Counted from the first letter of the stretch, positions 16,911-25,633 are shown. The stretch: DNA of 64,000 nt from Elusimicrobiota bacterium (GCA_016212795.1 JACRDT010000015.1:1-64000), one strand, 5' to 3'. The notes: generated by a model not told the origin, from the letters alone. Translations and numbers: made by a program.

Positions 16911-17507
16911 ATGAGCAAGGCGGCGGCCGGCCTGTTGTTCCTCTGCTGCTGCGCGTGGGCGCAGGAGCTGCCTCCCGAGGGCGGCGACGATGGCGTGCAG
17001 CTCGAAGCCCTCCCGGAGATCCTCGCCACGCCGAAGGTCCAGACCGAGCAGCCCGCCGCCCCGCCGGAGGCCGGCCCCACCTCGGCCTACGACCGGGCCG
17101 AAGCCGACCTGATCGCCTCCCTGAGCGAGCGCCAGCAGCAGGGCCTGACCCCGAAACCCGACGGCCAGCGCGTCGAGGCGTGCCTGAGGCTGCTCATGCG
17201 CCTCCACACTTCGGAGCTCCGCTTCGGGCAGGGCTGGAAGCGCTACCCGGCCGACAAGGACTTCGCCCGCGCCACGGTCGACGCCCGCATGAGGCTCACC
17301 GGCCACCTGGCCAAGCTCGGCAAGGCGGACGTGGCCGCCGAGAAGCGCCGCGCCGATGTCTCCAAGCTGCTGCTCGACGTCGTCAAGCGCCTGGCCCGCT
17401 CCATGCCCGTCAACCTTGCCGGGCCGCGCGCTCCGCCGCAGCCGCCCGAGCCTTCGGGCCCGGAGTCGCGCTGGCTCTCCCCCCCCGGCCCCGACAAGCC
17501 CCGCTGA
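16911..17507 (+). CDS. exported small protein of unknown function
   Basis: This 198-residue protein is not recognised. Residues 1-18 form a short signal peptide (MSKAAAGLLFLCCCAWA) containing three Cys in its core. A possible lipobox reading is weak. The mature protein has an acidic Pro-rich start, a helical middle (about 60-165) rich in Arg, Leu and Lys, and a Pro-rich C terminus. It is transcribed from its own promoter directly after the transglycosylase gene and converges on mntP with a 10-base gap. An envelope role is plausible only from location. Confidence 0.6.
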   Translation: MSKAAAGLLFLCCCAWAQELPPEGGDDGVQLEALPEILATPKVQTEQPAAPPEAGPTSAYDRAEADLIASLSERQQQGLTPKPDGQRVEACLRLLMRLHTSELRFGQGWKRYPADKDFARATVDARMRLTGHLAKLGKADVAAEKRRADVSKLLLDVVKRLARSMPVNLAGPRAPPQPPEPSGPESRWLSPPGPDKPR

Positions 17508-17517
17508 GCCGGCCCGA

Positions 17518-18078
17518 TCAGCGGGTCAGATGGTCGAAGAGGATCTTGCAGCCGATCCCGATCAGGATGAGGCCGCCGGCGGCCTCGATCCTGCTCTCGA
17601 AGACGTGCCCCACCCTCTTGCCCAGGAGCACCCCGGCGAAGGAGAGCGCGAAGGTGACCGCGCCGATGACGACCACCGGCAGGGCGATGGAGACGCTCAG
17701 GAAGGAGAAGGTGATCCCCACGGCCAGGGCGTCGATGCTGGTGGCGACGGCCAGCATGAGCAGGACCGTGTCGTCCAGAGGGTCATCCTTCGGGGCGCCC
17801 TCTCTCATCGAGAAGGATTCCCGGATCATCTTCCCCCCGACGAACAGCAGCAGGCCGAACGCCACCCAGTGGTCCACCCCCGAGATGAAGCCCCTCATGC
17901 TCAGGCCGGCGAGCCAGCCGAGGACCGGCATGACGGCCTGGAACCCGCCGAAGAACAGGGCGATCTTGAGCGCGTGGCCGGGCCGGAGGTCCCTGATGGC
18001 GATGCCGCTGGTAATGGACACGGCCAAGGCGTCCATGGAGAGGCCCAGCGCGATGGAGATGACCGTCAAGAGGCTCAT
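17518..18078 (-). CDS. mntP: MntP manganese efflux pump
   Basis: This 186-residue protein has six predicted membrane helices. GLSMDALAVSITSGIAI near the N terminus and ATSIDALAVGITFSF in the second half are the paired Asp-containing repeats of MntP, which exports Mn(II). GVDHWVAFGLLLFVGG and AGGLILIGIGCKILFDHL are also typical. Length matches the family. The start is the ATG at 18078; earlier in-frame codons would add a non-homologous polar extension running into the small ORF upstream. It follows that exported ORF by 53 bases and is probably co-transcribed with it. No yybP-ykoY manganese riboswitch is evident. Confidence 0.93.
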   Translation of the reverse strand: MSLLTVISIALGLSMDALAVSITSGIAIRDLRPGHALKIALFFGGFQAVMPVLGWLAGLSMRGFISGVDHWVAFGLLLFVGGKMIRESFSMREGAPKDDPLDDTVLLMLAVATSIDALAVGITFSFLSVSIALPVVVIGAVTFALSFAGVLLGKRVGHVFESRIEAAGGLILIGIGCKILFDHLTR

Positions 18079-18131
18079 CGGGTCGTCACGGCTGACGGAA
18101 CCCTGGCGTACCGACGGGATCCCGTTGCCAA

Positions 18132-18332
18132 TCAGCGGGTCTTCTTCTTCTGGATCGCCGCCGTGTCCTCCGCCATGCCGACCGAGCGCAGCTGCTTGGC
18201 GTTGAGGGTCTTGAGGACTGGCTTGCGCTCCCCGATGCACCTCGTGGACTCGGCGTGGAGCGCGAGCGGCGCACCGATGAAGAGCGACGGCGCGAGCGCG
18301 GCTGCGAGTCTCAAGCTGCGGCGATGTGGCAT
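18132..18332 (-). CDS. small exported protein upstream of mntP
   Basis: This 66-residue ORF is not recognised. It starts with a signal peptide (MPHRRSLRLAAALAPSLFIG..., cleavage after ALHA) and leaves a basic mature peptide of about 39 residues with one Cys and a KKKTR tail. Support for it being real: an AGGGGAGG ribosome site 4 bases before the ATG, a well-spaced promoter at 18386-18414, and tandem position with mntP. A role linked to manganese is only suggested by the neighbour. Confidence 0.6.
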   Translation of the reverse strand: MPHRRSLRLAAALAPSLFIGAPLALHAESTRCIGERKPVLKTLNAKQLRSVGMAEDTAAIQKKKTR

Positions 18333-18385
18333 GGAAGCCTCCCCTGGGGCGCGACGAATCGCGACGGCCCGCCATCGGCATGGAT

Positions 18386-18414
18386 AGTGTATCCAGACGC
18401 CCGTCCAAAAGCAA
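18386..18414 (-). promoter_or_regulatory. sigma-70 type promoter of the small ORF and mntP
   Basis: On the minus strand TTGCTT (18409-18414), 17 bases, then TACACT (18386-18391). Spacing is ideal. The leader would be about 45 bases and carry the AGGGGAGG site. This is one of the few promoters in the window with a recognisable -35 box. Confidence 0.55.
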
Positions 18415-18440
18415 GCAGGGGGAGCCGCCCCGAATCTAAG

Positions 18441-18449
18441 TGGTATAAT
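18441..18449 (+). promoter_or_regulatory. extended -10 of the kinase gene
   Basis: TGgTATAAT (TATAAT at 18444-18449) lies 13 bases before the ATG at 18463, so the leader should be about 6 bases. It is slightly further from the start than the other leaderless-type boxes. Confidence 0.6.
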
Positions 18450-18462
18450 CCCACGTTCCCGC

Positions 18463-20046
18463 ATGATCACCGCAGGCGTCCCCGAGTTCGGAGCGTTCTT
18501 GGCAGCCGTCCTCCTGACGGCCGCGTACTGCCACCGGAGGACCGCCTTCCGCGTCCTGGTCCTGCTCGCCGCGGGGACCGCGGCCGCCGTCGTCTTCGCC
18601 CAGGGGAGCGACCGCCCTCACGCCATCATCCTGCTCCCCGCGGCGGCGGCGAGCCTCTGGGTCGAGTGGAAGCTCCTGTCGCGGGTTCCCGCGGTCACGG
18701 TCTCGCTGGCCGGCCTGGGCGGGGGCGCCGGACTCGCCCTCCTCTATGGGAACCTCCGGCTGGTCTCCTTCCTGGGGTTCATCGCCGGGAACCAACGCGA
18801 CAGCCTGTGGCGGATCTCGGCCTTGCCCGCGGCCGTCCTCGCCGGCTACGCCGCGCTGCGCCTCACGAGGGAATGGAGGGCGGCCTTCGCGGGCCACGTC
18901 GTCGACCCGCGGCCGGCGCGCTATCTGCCGGCGGCGGTCCTCCTGGGGATGCTCGGCTTCGGCCTCGGGTCCCTGCTCGTCGACAGCCTGCGGTCCGCCG
19001 CGATGTCGACCACGATCGTGCTTCTCTGGTTCTCCCTGGGCTTGCTGGTGACCCTGACCGGCTTCACCCAGGCCATCCGCGTCGTGCACGTCCGCTGGAT
19101 CGACTGCTGGCGCGAGACCACGGCCCGGCGGCAAGAGCCGGCGCCTCGCGCGGCGCCGCGGCCGCCGGCGAGCGGACAGCCGGAGCCCGCGGCCGCCCCG
19201 CTCCAGGCCAAGGAGACCCGGGCGACCTCGGCCGGCGACGGCCGGCCGGGGACCCTGCTGGCCGGCAAGTACGAGCTCCTCCGGCGCATCGGGGAAGGCG
19301 GCATGGGCGTCGTCTACCTCGGGCAGGACCGGACCCTCGGCCGGCCGGTGGCGGTCAAGAAGATGCGCGCCGAGCTCAGGCTCAACCTGCGCGAGAAGAA
19401 CCGCTTCCTCGCCGAGGCCAAGACCTCGGCCTCCCTCCACCACCCCTGCATCGTGGACATCTACGCCGTGTTCGAGGAGGCCGACGAGGTCTACCTGGTC
19501 TTCGAATACGTGGACGGCTCGACCCTCGACCAGGAGCTCGACCGGGAGGGCCGCCTGGCCTGGCCCCGGCTCAAGCCCGTGCTCAAGGGGGTGTGCGACG
19601 CGCTCTCCTTCGCCCACGAGCGCCGCGTGGTCCACCGCGACCTCAAGCCCTCCAACATCATGGTGGTGCGCCGCGACTACGCCAAGGTCATGGACTTCGG
19701 CATCGCCCGGCAGATGAAGGACACCGTGTCGCGGCTCACCAAGGCGGACACCTCCGGCACCCTGGCCTACATGTCGCCCGAGCAGGAGCTCGGCCGCTGC
19801 GACGCGCGCTCCGACCTCTACTCCCTGGCCGTCACGCTCTACGAGCTCCTCACCGGCGAGCTGCCCTTCCCGGGGCCCAATTTCCACCTCCAGAAGGAGC
19901 GCATGGCCTTCAAGCCCCTGCGGGGCGCCCAGGCCGACGTCCCCGCCGACGTGGCCGCCGCGGTCGAGCGATGCCTGCGGTGCGAGCCCGCCGAGCGCTT
20001 CCAGGACGCGGCGGGCTTCGCCCGGGCCGCGGGGCTGGAGGCGTGA
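18463..20046 (+). CDS. membrane-anchored Hanks-type Ser/Thr protein kinase
   Basis: This is a 527-residue protein. Residues 1 to about 205 hold six or so hydrophobic helices. A Pro/Ala linker follows, then a full protein kinase domain from about 266: glycine loop IGEGGMG, Lys299 in VAVKKM, HRDLKPSN with Asp393, the DFG motif in KVMDFGIA, and SGTLAYMSPEQ before the SDLYSLAVTLYELLTG helix. All catalytic residues are present. The usual bacterial order has the kinase N-terminal and one membrane helix after it; here a multi-helix membrane part comes first, as if a membrane sensor were fused ahead. Targets are unknown. The downstream operon begins 56 bases later. Confidence 0.9.
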   Translation: MITAGVPEFGAFLAAVLLTAAYCHRRTAFRVLVLLAAGTAAAVVFAQGSDRPHAIILLPAAAASLWVEWKLLSRVPAVTVSLAGLGGGAGLALLYGNLRLVSFLGFIAGNQRDSLWRISALPAAVLAGYAALRLTREWRAAFAGHVVDPRPARYLPAAVLLGMLGFGLGSLLVDSLRSAAMSTTIVLLWFSLGLLVTLTGFTQAIRVVHVRWIDCWRETTARRQEPAPRAAPRPPASGQPEPAAAPLQAKETRATSAGDGRPGTLLAGKYELLRRIGEGGMGVVYLGQDRTLGRPVAVKKMRAELRLNLREKNRFLAEAKTSASLHHPCIVDIYAVFEEADEVYLVFEYVDGSTLDQELDREGRLAWPRLKPVLKGVCDALSFAHERRVVHRDLKPSNIMVVRRDYAKVMDFGIARQMKDTVSRLTKADTSGTLAYMSPEQELGRCDARSDLYSLAVTLYELLTGELPFPGPNFHLQKERMAFKPLRGAQADVPADVAAAVERCLRCEPAERFQDAAGFARAAGLEA

Positions 20047-20102
20047 GCGGGACGCATCGGGCGGGATCGACCCCGAGAACCAACTACTCGACGGAGGATG
20101 CG

Positions 20103-20657
20103 ATGGCGAAGACGCGGAAGACCAGCCGCAAGAACGAAAGGCAGGAGGCGGAGCCGGCGAAGGTCCGGATCCGCGTCAACGGCGCCTGGCGCGAGCTGGC
20201 CGTCGGGCGCGAGGTCGAGCCGTCGGAGACGCTCTCCCACCTGCTCAGGGAGCGCTTCGGCCTGACGGGGCTCAAGCTCTCCTGCGACGAGGGCGCCTGC
20301 GGGGCCTGCACCGTGATCCTCGACGGCAAGGCGGTGCTCTCGTGCATGACGCTCGCGGTCGAGGCCGACGGCCGCTCGGTCCTGACCATCGAGGGCCTCC
20401 CCAAGGACGACCCCGTCATCCAGGCCTTCGCCCACCAGTGCGAGCCGGGCTACGGCACGGCCCTCCAGTGCGGCTACTGCACGCCGGGGTTCGTCATGGC
20501 CTCCCGCGCGCTCCTCGACGAGAACCCCTCCCCCGCGCCGGAGGAGATCAAGGAGGGGCTCGCCGGCAACATCTGCCGCTGCGGCTGCTACTCGGGCATC
20601 GCCCGGGCGGTCTGGCACGCCTCGAGAAAGACCGTCGGCAAGGGAGGAGCACCATGA
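20103..20657 (+). CDS. molybdenum hydroxylase [2Fe-2S] subunit
   Basis: This is a 184-residue small subunit of the xanthine dehydrogenase/aldehyde oxidase family. The plant-type cluster motif CDEGACGACTV...C is near residues 63-85, and the second cluster is built by CGYCTPGFVM and GNICRCGCYSGI. It passes electrons from the molybdenum site to the flavin subunit. A basic 20-residue N-terminal extension precedes the ferredoxin fold, with no twin-Arg signal. A GGAGG site sits 5 bases before the ATG. The stop overlaps the next gene's start (ATGA), so the subunits are translationally coupled. Confidence 0.93.
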   Translation: MAKTRKTSRKNERQEAEPAKVRIRVNGAWRELAVGREVEPSETLSHLLRERFGLTGLKLSCDEGACGACTVILDGKAVLSCMTLAVEADGRSVLTIEGLPKDDPVIQAFAHQCEPGYGTALQCGYCTPGFVMASRALLDENPSPAPEEIKEGLAGNICRCGCYSGIARAVWHASRKTVGKGGAP

Positions 20658-23050
20658 GGAAGCCCTTCACGCCCCGCCAGCCGCGCAAGTTCATCGGGCA
20701 GTACCGCCCGCGCCTCGACGGCCTCGAGAAGGCGAGCGGCCGCGCCGTCTACGCCGACGATTTCGCCAACAAGACGCGATTCCCCGACATGCTCTACGCC
20801 AAGGTCCTGCACAGCCCCCACCCCCACGCCCGCATCAAGAGCCTCGACGTCGGCGCGGCCGAGCGCCTCCCCGGGGTCGCGGCGGTCCTGACCTACCGGG
20901 ACCCCGAGGTGGCCCGCCTGAAGCCGACCAGCGCGGGCTGGACGGACGGCGTGGACACGGTGTCGTACGAGCGCATGATGTGGAAGCGCTTCCGCGACCG
21001 CCGCGTCCTCGGCGACACGGCCCATTGGGTCGGCGACGACCTCGGGGTGGTCGTGGCCGCCGAGACCGAGGCCGCGGCCGAGGAGGCCCTGCGGCTCGTC
21101 AAGATCGAGTGGGAGGTCCTGCCGTTCGTGCTCGACCCCCTCGAGGCCATGAAGCCCGGCGCGCCCCCGGTCCACCCAGAGGTCACGCCCAACAACGTCC
21201 TGCCGGCCGACCCCGTCGGCGGCGGGGACGTGTTCCTGACCAAGGGCGACGCCGAGCGCGGCCTGGCGCAAGCCGAGGTCGTGGCGGAGGCGACCTCGGT
21301 CTACCACAACGCCACCCAGTGCTCGCTGGACAACTGGTGCTGCCTGGTCACGTGGGACGACGACAAGCTCACCTGCTGGTCCAACTCCTACGAGGCCGAC
21401 ATGTCGCGCATGCACATCAGCCAGATGCTCGACCTGCCCCTCCACAAGGTGCGGGTCGTCAGCCCCTTCGTGGGCGGGCAGTTCGGCCGCGGCGACACCG
21501 GCGAGCAGCCCTTCTTCCTCTTCACGGCCCTCCTGGCCAAGCGCACGGGCCGGCCGGTCAAGTTCAAGCACACCCGCCGGGAGAGCTTCCACGACTCCCG
21601 CCAGCCCGCCATCTACCACGGCAAGGCCGGAGCGACGAAGGACGGGACCATCACCACCCTGCACTTCAAGTCCGTCGGCAACGCCGGGGCCTACGCGGAC
21701 CACACCATGTTCGCCCTCAAGTTCGCGCCGGCCGAGGTCGCCGAGGTCGCGTTCGCCCACATCCCGAACCTCAAGATGGAGTCGTACGGCGTCTACACCA
21801 ACGTGCTCCCGGCCTGCATGATGCGCGGGGTCGGCAACTCCCAGCTCAACTTCATCCTCGGGCACCTCATGGACGCGCTGGCCGAGAAGCTGGGCATGGA
21901 CCCCCTCGACCTCGTGGCCAAGAACTTCGGGCACGCCTGGGCGCAGCCGCCGGACAAGAGCCTCGCCGCGGTGCTCTCGGCGGGCGCCGAGCGCATCGGC
22001 TGGGCCGCCAAACGCCACGCCCCGGGACGCGGGCCCGCGCGGGAAGGCGTCATCAAGAGCGGCGTCGGGTTCTCGTTCCACCCCGGCTGGCACGCGGAGT
22101 GGCAGGAGGCGCGGCGGGGCCGGATACAGGTCGGCCTCAGGCTCAACTGCGACGGCACGGTGATGCTCGAGGCCCCGACCGTCGAGGTCGGCACGGGGTC
22201 CAACACCTGCAACGTCCTGGGCTGCGCCGAGGCGCTGGGCTTCCTCGGCGTGACCCCGGCTGACATCTCCTTCTCCAACACGGTCGACACCGACACGGGC
22301 CTCAAGGACACCGTGCAGACCGACAGCGCCGTCTCGTTCCTGCAGTCCGAGGCGCTCGTGGTCGCGGCCCGGGAGCTCAAGGCCAAGGTCCTCGAGGCCG
22401 CGGCGGGCAAGCTCGGGGCCCGCCCCGAGGACCTCGACGTGGCCGACGGCTGGGTCTTCCCCAAGAGCGCCCCCAAGGACCGCCGGAGCCTGCCGGACGT
22501 GCTCTGGCAGGGGGACCTGGTCCCCATCGCGGTCACGGTGAGCCGCCCCCCCTCCTCCGAGAAGACCGGCGTGCCCTTCCAGGCGAACTTCGCGGAGGTG
22601 GAGGTCGACACGAGCACGGGCCAGGCCCGCATCGTGAAGCTCGTCGTGGTCAACGACTGCGGCACCGTCATGTACCCCTCGGGCGCGGAGGGACAGCAGA
22701 TCGGCGGCCAGTGCATGTCGGTGGGCGAGTCTTTGACCGAGGAGATCATCTACGACCCGGCCACCGGCATCCCCCTGAACTTCAACTGGATCGACTACCA
22801 GATCCCCACCATGGCTGACATCCCGGACATCGAGCCGGTGCTCCTGGAGGTCTGGCGCGGGGCCGGCGAGTACGGCGCCTGCGGCATCGGCGAGGGCGTG
22901 CTGACCTGCACCCCGGCCGCGGTCCTCAACGCGATCTACAACGCCATCGGGGCGCGCGTCGACGTCATGCCCTTCAAGCCCGAGAAGATCCTCGCCGCGC
23001 TGGGCATGGCGGACCCGGGAAGGCCCGGGACGCCGGGGGGGCGGCCGTGA
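20654..23050 (+). CDS. molybdopterin-binding catalytic subunit of a xanthine dehydrogenase-type hydroxylase
   Basis: This 798-residue protein has the order of the large subunit: an aldehyde oxidase a/b hammerhead domain (RLDGLEKASGRAVYADDF, then KVLHSPHPHARIKSL), followed by two molybdopterin domains with VGGQFGRGD, MRGVGNSQ, EVGTGSNTCN and a final GEYGACGIGEG segment containing the Glu expected as the active-site base. It hydroxylates an aldehyde or N-heterocycle with water as oxygen donor. Substrate cannot be set from sequence. The subunit is cytoplasmic. It overlaps the flavin subunit gene by 4 bases. Confidence 0.92.
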   Translation: MRKPFTPRQPRKFIGQYRPRLDGLEKASGRAVYADDFANKTRFPDMLYAKVLHSPHPHARIKSLDVGAAERLPGVAAVLTYRDPEVARLKPTSAGWTDGVDTVSYERMMWKRFRDRRVLGDTAHWVGDDLGVVVAAETEAAAEEALRLVKIEWEVLPFVLDPLEAMKPGAPPVHPEVTPNNVLPADPVGGGDVFLTKGDAERGLAQAEVVAEATSVYHNATQCSLDNWCCLVTWDDDKLTCWSNSYEADMSRMHISQMLDLPLHKVRVVSPFVGGQFGRGDTGEQPFFLFTALLAKRTGRPVKFKHTRRESFHDSRQPAIYHGKAGATKDGTITTLHFKSVGNAGAYADHTMFALKFAPAEVAEVAFAHIPNLKMESYGVYTNVLPACMMRGVGNSQLNFILGHLMDALAEKLGMDPLDLVAKNFGHAWAQPPDKSLAAVLSAGAERIGWAAKRHAPGRGPAREGVIKSGVGFSFHPGWHAEWQEARRGRIQVGLRLNCDGTVMLEAPTVEVGTGSNTCNVLGCAEALGFLGVTPADISFSNTVDTDTGLKDTVQTDSAVSFLQSEALVVAARELKAKVLEAAAGKLGARPEDLDVADGWVFPKSAPKDRRSLPDVLWQGDLVPIAVTVSRPPSSEKTGVPFQANFAEVEVDTSTGQARIVKLVVVNDCGTVMYPSGAEGQQIGGQCMSVGESLTEEIIYDPATGIPLNFNWIDYQIPTMADIPDIEPVLLEVWRGAGEYGACGIGEGVLTCTPAAVLNAIYNAIGARVDVMPFKPEKILAALGMADPGRPGTPGGRP

Positions 23051-25527
23051 ACCTGCGCAAGTTCGAGCACCGGACGGCGGCGTCCCTGGGCGACGCCCTC
23101 GCGGCCCTGGCCGCCGCCCCCTCCGGCGGGCGGAGAACGTCCCGCGCCTGCGAGGACGGCGTCCCCTTGGCCGCCGCCCCCTCCGGCGGGCGGAGAACGT
23201 CCCGCGCCTGCGAGGACGGCGTCCCCTTGGCCGCCGGGGGAAGGAAGGCCGCCGCGATTGCCGGGGGCACGGACCTCCTCGGCAGCCTCAAAGACGCCAT
23301 CCACCCCGCCTACCCGGAGCTCCTCGTCGACATCAAGCGGATCAAGGGCCTGGGCGCCATCAAGAAGGTCAAGAACGGCGTCTCGATCGGCGCGCTCGCG
23401 ACGCTCGCCGAGGTGGCCAAGGACGGGCTGATCCGGGAGCTCTACCCGCTCCTGGCCGCGGCGGCGCGCTCGGTCGCCTCGCCCCAGATCCGCAACATGG
23501 CCACGGTCGGCGGGAACCTCTGCCAGGAGCCGCGCTGCTGGTACTACCGCACCCCCGAGAACCTCTTCCACTGCCTGCGCAAGGGCGGGGACCGGTGCGC
23601 AGCTCTCCTCGGCGACCACCGCTTCCATTCGGTCTTCGGGGCCGCGCGCACGGCCGACCCGGCCTGCGCCTCGGCCTGCCCCGGGCACGTCGAGATCCCG
23701 GTCTACCTCGAGTGCGTGCGCCGGGGCGACCTGACGGCCGCCGCGCGGATCGTGCTCGAGCGCAACCCGATGCCCGCCGTGACCGGGCGGGTCTGCCCGC
23801 ACCGGTGCGAGCCCGCGTGCAACCGGGGCGGCCTCGACGAGGCGGTCGCCATCCGCGCCATCGAACTCCACGTGGGCGGCCACGCGCTCCGGCACGCCGA
23901 CGAGCTCATGAAGGCGCCGGCCAGAGCCAGCGGCAAGCGCGTGGCCGTGGTCGGCTCTGGCCCGGCCGGCCTCTCGGCCGCCTTCTACCTCAGGAGGGCC
24001 GGCCACCAAGTGACGGTCTTCGAGAGGATGCCTGAGCCGGGCGGCATGCTCGCCTACGGCATCCCGGCCTACCGGCTCTCCCCGGCCGTCCTGGCCGAGC
24101 AGATCAAGGCCTACGAGCGCATGGGCATCGAGTTCCGCACGGGCGTGAGCATCGGCCGGGACCTCGCCTTGGACGGCCTGAAGAAGCGGTTCCACGCGGT
24201 CTTCGTCGCGACCGGCGCCTGGCGCGCCAAGACGCTGGCAATCCCCCGCGCCGGCCTGCTGGGCTCCGGGCTCGACCTGCTCCGGGACGTCCGGCTCGGC
24301 CGGCCCGTCACGGTCGGCCGGCGGGTGCTCGTCATCGGGGGCGGGAACGTCGCGTTGGACGTGGCGGTCACGGCGCGCCGCCTCGGCGCGCAGGACGTGA
24401 CCGCCGCCTGCCTGGAGAGCCGGGAGACCATGCCGGCCTTCCCGGACGACATCGAGCACGCCCTCGCCGAGGGCGTCCGCCTCCTGCCCTCCTGGGGCCC
24501 GCGGAGCGTCCTCGCGTCGCGGGGGGCGATCCGCGGCATGGAGCTCGTGCGCTGCGTCTCGGTCTTCGGCCCGGACGGCCGCTTCGCCCCCGAGTTCGAC
24601 CCGGCCGTCGCCACGACGGTGGAGGCCGACCAGGTCCTGCTCGCCATCGGGCAGGCCGCGGACCTCTCTTGCGTCGGCCGCAAGGTGAGGACCGGCCGAG
24701 GGCTCATCGCCGCCGACCCCGAGACCGGCGCCACCAGCCTGCCCGGGGTGTTCGCCGGCGGCGACGCGGTCAGCGGCCCGGCCTCCGTCATCGAGGCCGT
24801 CGCGGCGGGGCGCAAAGCCGCCCGAGCCATCGACCTCCGCCTCGGCGGCTCCCGGGTGACGCCGGCCATGGAGCCCCCGGGCCGGGAGACCTGGACCTGC
24901 GTCAACCACGAAGCCCTCCGCAAGATCGCGCGCGTCCGCGTGCCGCAGGCCCCCGCGTCCGAGCGCTCGCTCCACGCCGAGGATGGCCGGACGCTCGACG
25001 CCGCCTCGACCCAAGACGAGGCGCGCCGCTGCGTGAACTGCGCGTGCGTGGCGGTCAGCTCGTCGGACCTCGGGCCTGCCCTCATCGCCCTGGGCGCCGT
25101 CGTCAAGACCACCAAGCGCAGGCTGCCCGCGGAGGGGTTCTTCGACGCCCGGCCGTCGCGCACGACCGTGCTCGACGAGGGCGAGCTCGTGACCGCCGTC
25201 GAGCTGCCGGCCCCGCGGCCCCGGAGCAGGCAGGAGTACCTCAAGTTCAGGCTGCGCCGCTCGATCGACTTCCCCATCGTGAGCGTGGCGTCGGTCCTCG
25301 AGCTGGAGGGAGGGAGGATCCGGCAGGCCCGCGTCGCCTTCGGCGCCGTGGCCCCCGTCCCCCTGCGGGCCGCCGGCGTGGAGGAATTCCTGGTCGGCAA
25401 GACCCCGTCCGAGGAGACCGCCGCCGCCGCCGGGGAGGTCGCGGCCCGAGGAGCCTGCGCCTTCGGCCGCAACAAGTACAAGGTCCAGATCATCAAGGCC
25501 TTGCTGCGCAAGCTGCTGCTCCATTGA
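23047..25527 (+). CDS. flavin subunit of molybdenum hydroxylase with inserted GltD/YgfK-like module
   Basis: This is an 826-residue composite. Residues 1 to about 198 begin a PCMH FAD domain (IAGGTDLLGSL, TVGGNLCQEPRCWYYR, GDRCAALLGDHRFHSVFG). From about 200 to 640 a GltD-type module intrudes: Fer4_20 cysteines (CASACPGH, VCPHRCEPACN), an FAD fold VVGSGPAGLSAAFYLRRAG, an NAD(P) fold VIGGGNVALDVA and LPGVFAGGDAVSG. The PCMH domain then resumes at CVAVSSSDLGPALIALGA and ends with the CO-dehydrogenase flavoprotein C domain. Canonical subunits are about 290 residues. The insert would supply NAD(P)H or ferredoxin-linked electron exchange. Two 60-bp repeat units lie in frame at residues 22-62. Confidence 0.9.
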   Translation: MNLRKFEHRTAASLGDALAALAAAPSGGRRTSRACEDGVPLAAAPSGGRRTSRACEDGVPLAAGGRKAAAIAGGTDLLGSLKDAIHPAYPELLVDIKRIKGLGAIKKVKNGVSIGALATLAEVAKDGLIRELYPLLAAAARSVASPQIRNMATVGGNLCQEPRCWYYRTPENLFHCLRKGGDRCAALLGDHRFHSVFGAARTADPACASACPGHVEIPVYLECVRRGDLTAAARIVLERNPMPAVTGRVCPHRCEPACNRGGLDEAVAIRAIELHVGGHALRHADELMKAPARASGKRVAVVGSGPAGLSAAFYLRRAGHQVTVFERMPEPGGMLAYGIPAYRLSPAVLAEQIKAYERMGIEFRTGVSIGRDLALDGLKKRFHAVFVATGAWRAKTLAIPRAGLLGSGLDLLRDVRLGRPVTVGRRVLVIGGGNVALDVAVTARRLGAQDVTAACLESRETMPAFPDDIEHALAEGVRLLPSWGPRSVLASRGAIRGMELVRCVSVFGPDGRFAPEFDPAVATTVEADQVLLAIGQAADLSCVGRKVRTGRGLIAADPETGATSLPGVFAGGDAVSGPASVIEAVAAGRKAARAIDLRLGGSRVTPAMEPPGRETWTCVNHEALRKIARVRVPQAPASERSLHAEDGRTLDAASTQDEARRCVNCACVAVSSSDLGPALIALGAVVKTTKRRLPAEGFFDARPSRTTVLDEGELVTAVELPAPRPRSRQEYLKFRLRRSIDFPIVSVASVLELEGGRIRQARVAFGAVAPVPLRAAGVEEFLVGKTPSEETAAAAGEVAARGACAFGRNKYKVQIIKALLRKLLLH
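23108..23235 (+). repeat. two exact 60-bp tandem units, family A
   Basis: Bases 23110-23169 and 23170-23229 are identical, followed by the first bases of a third unit. Each unit encodes 20 residues (AAAPSGGRRTSRACEDGVPL) in the flavin subunit, in the loop ahead of its AGGTDLL motif, where relatives have no insert. A related copy at 29011-29089 lies in an unrelated gene read in the opposite direction. Confidence 0.9.
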
Positions 25528-25618
25528 CTTCATAGGACGGGCGCCCTGCGCTATGCGGGCGACCTGTCTATGGCCGGCGATGCCGGGCCCGGAGAGCCTG
25601 CCCGCCGGGGCGATATTG

Positions 25619-25627
25619 TGATAAGCT
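25619..25627 (+). promoter_or_regulatory. extended -10 of the DUF167 gene, leaderless type
   Basis: TGaTAAGCT (TAAGCT at 25622-25627) ends 6 bases before the ATG at 25634. This favours that ATG over a TTG at 25628, which would fall directly against the box. Confidence 0.5.
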
Positions 25628-25633
25628 TTGCCG

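Noticed and set aside
18079..18131. Possible yybP-ykoY manganese riboswitch before mntP
   Set aside because: Only 53 bases lie between the small ORF and mntP, and the conserved motif elements are not present there or in the leader at 18333-18385.
23108..23235. Tandem 60-bp units as a CRISPR array
   Set aside because: Units are directly adjacent with no spacers and are in frame within a protein-coding gene.
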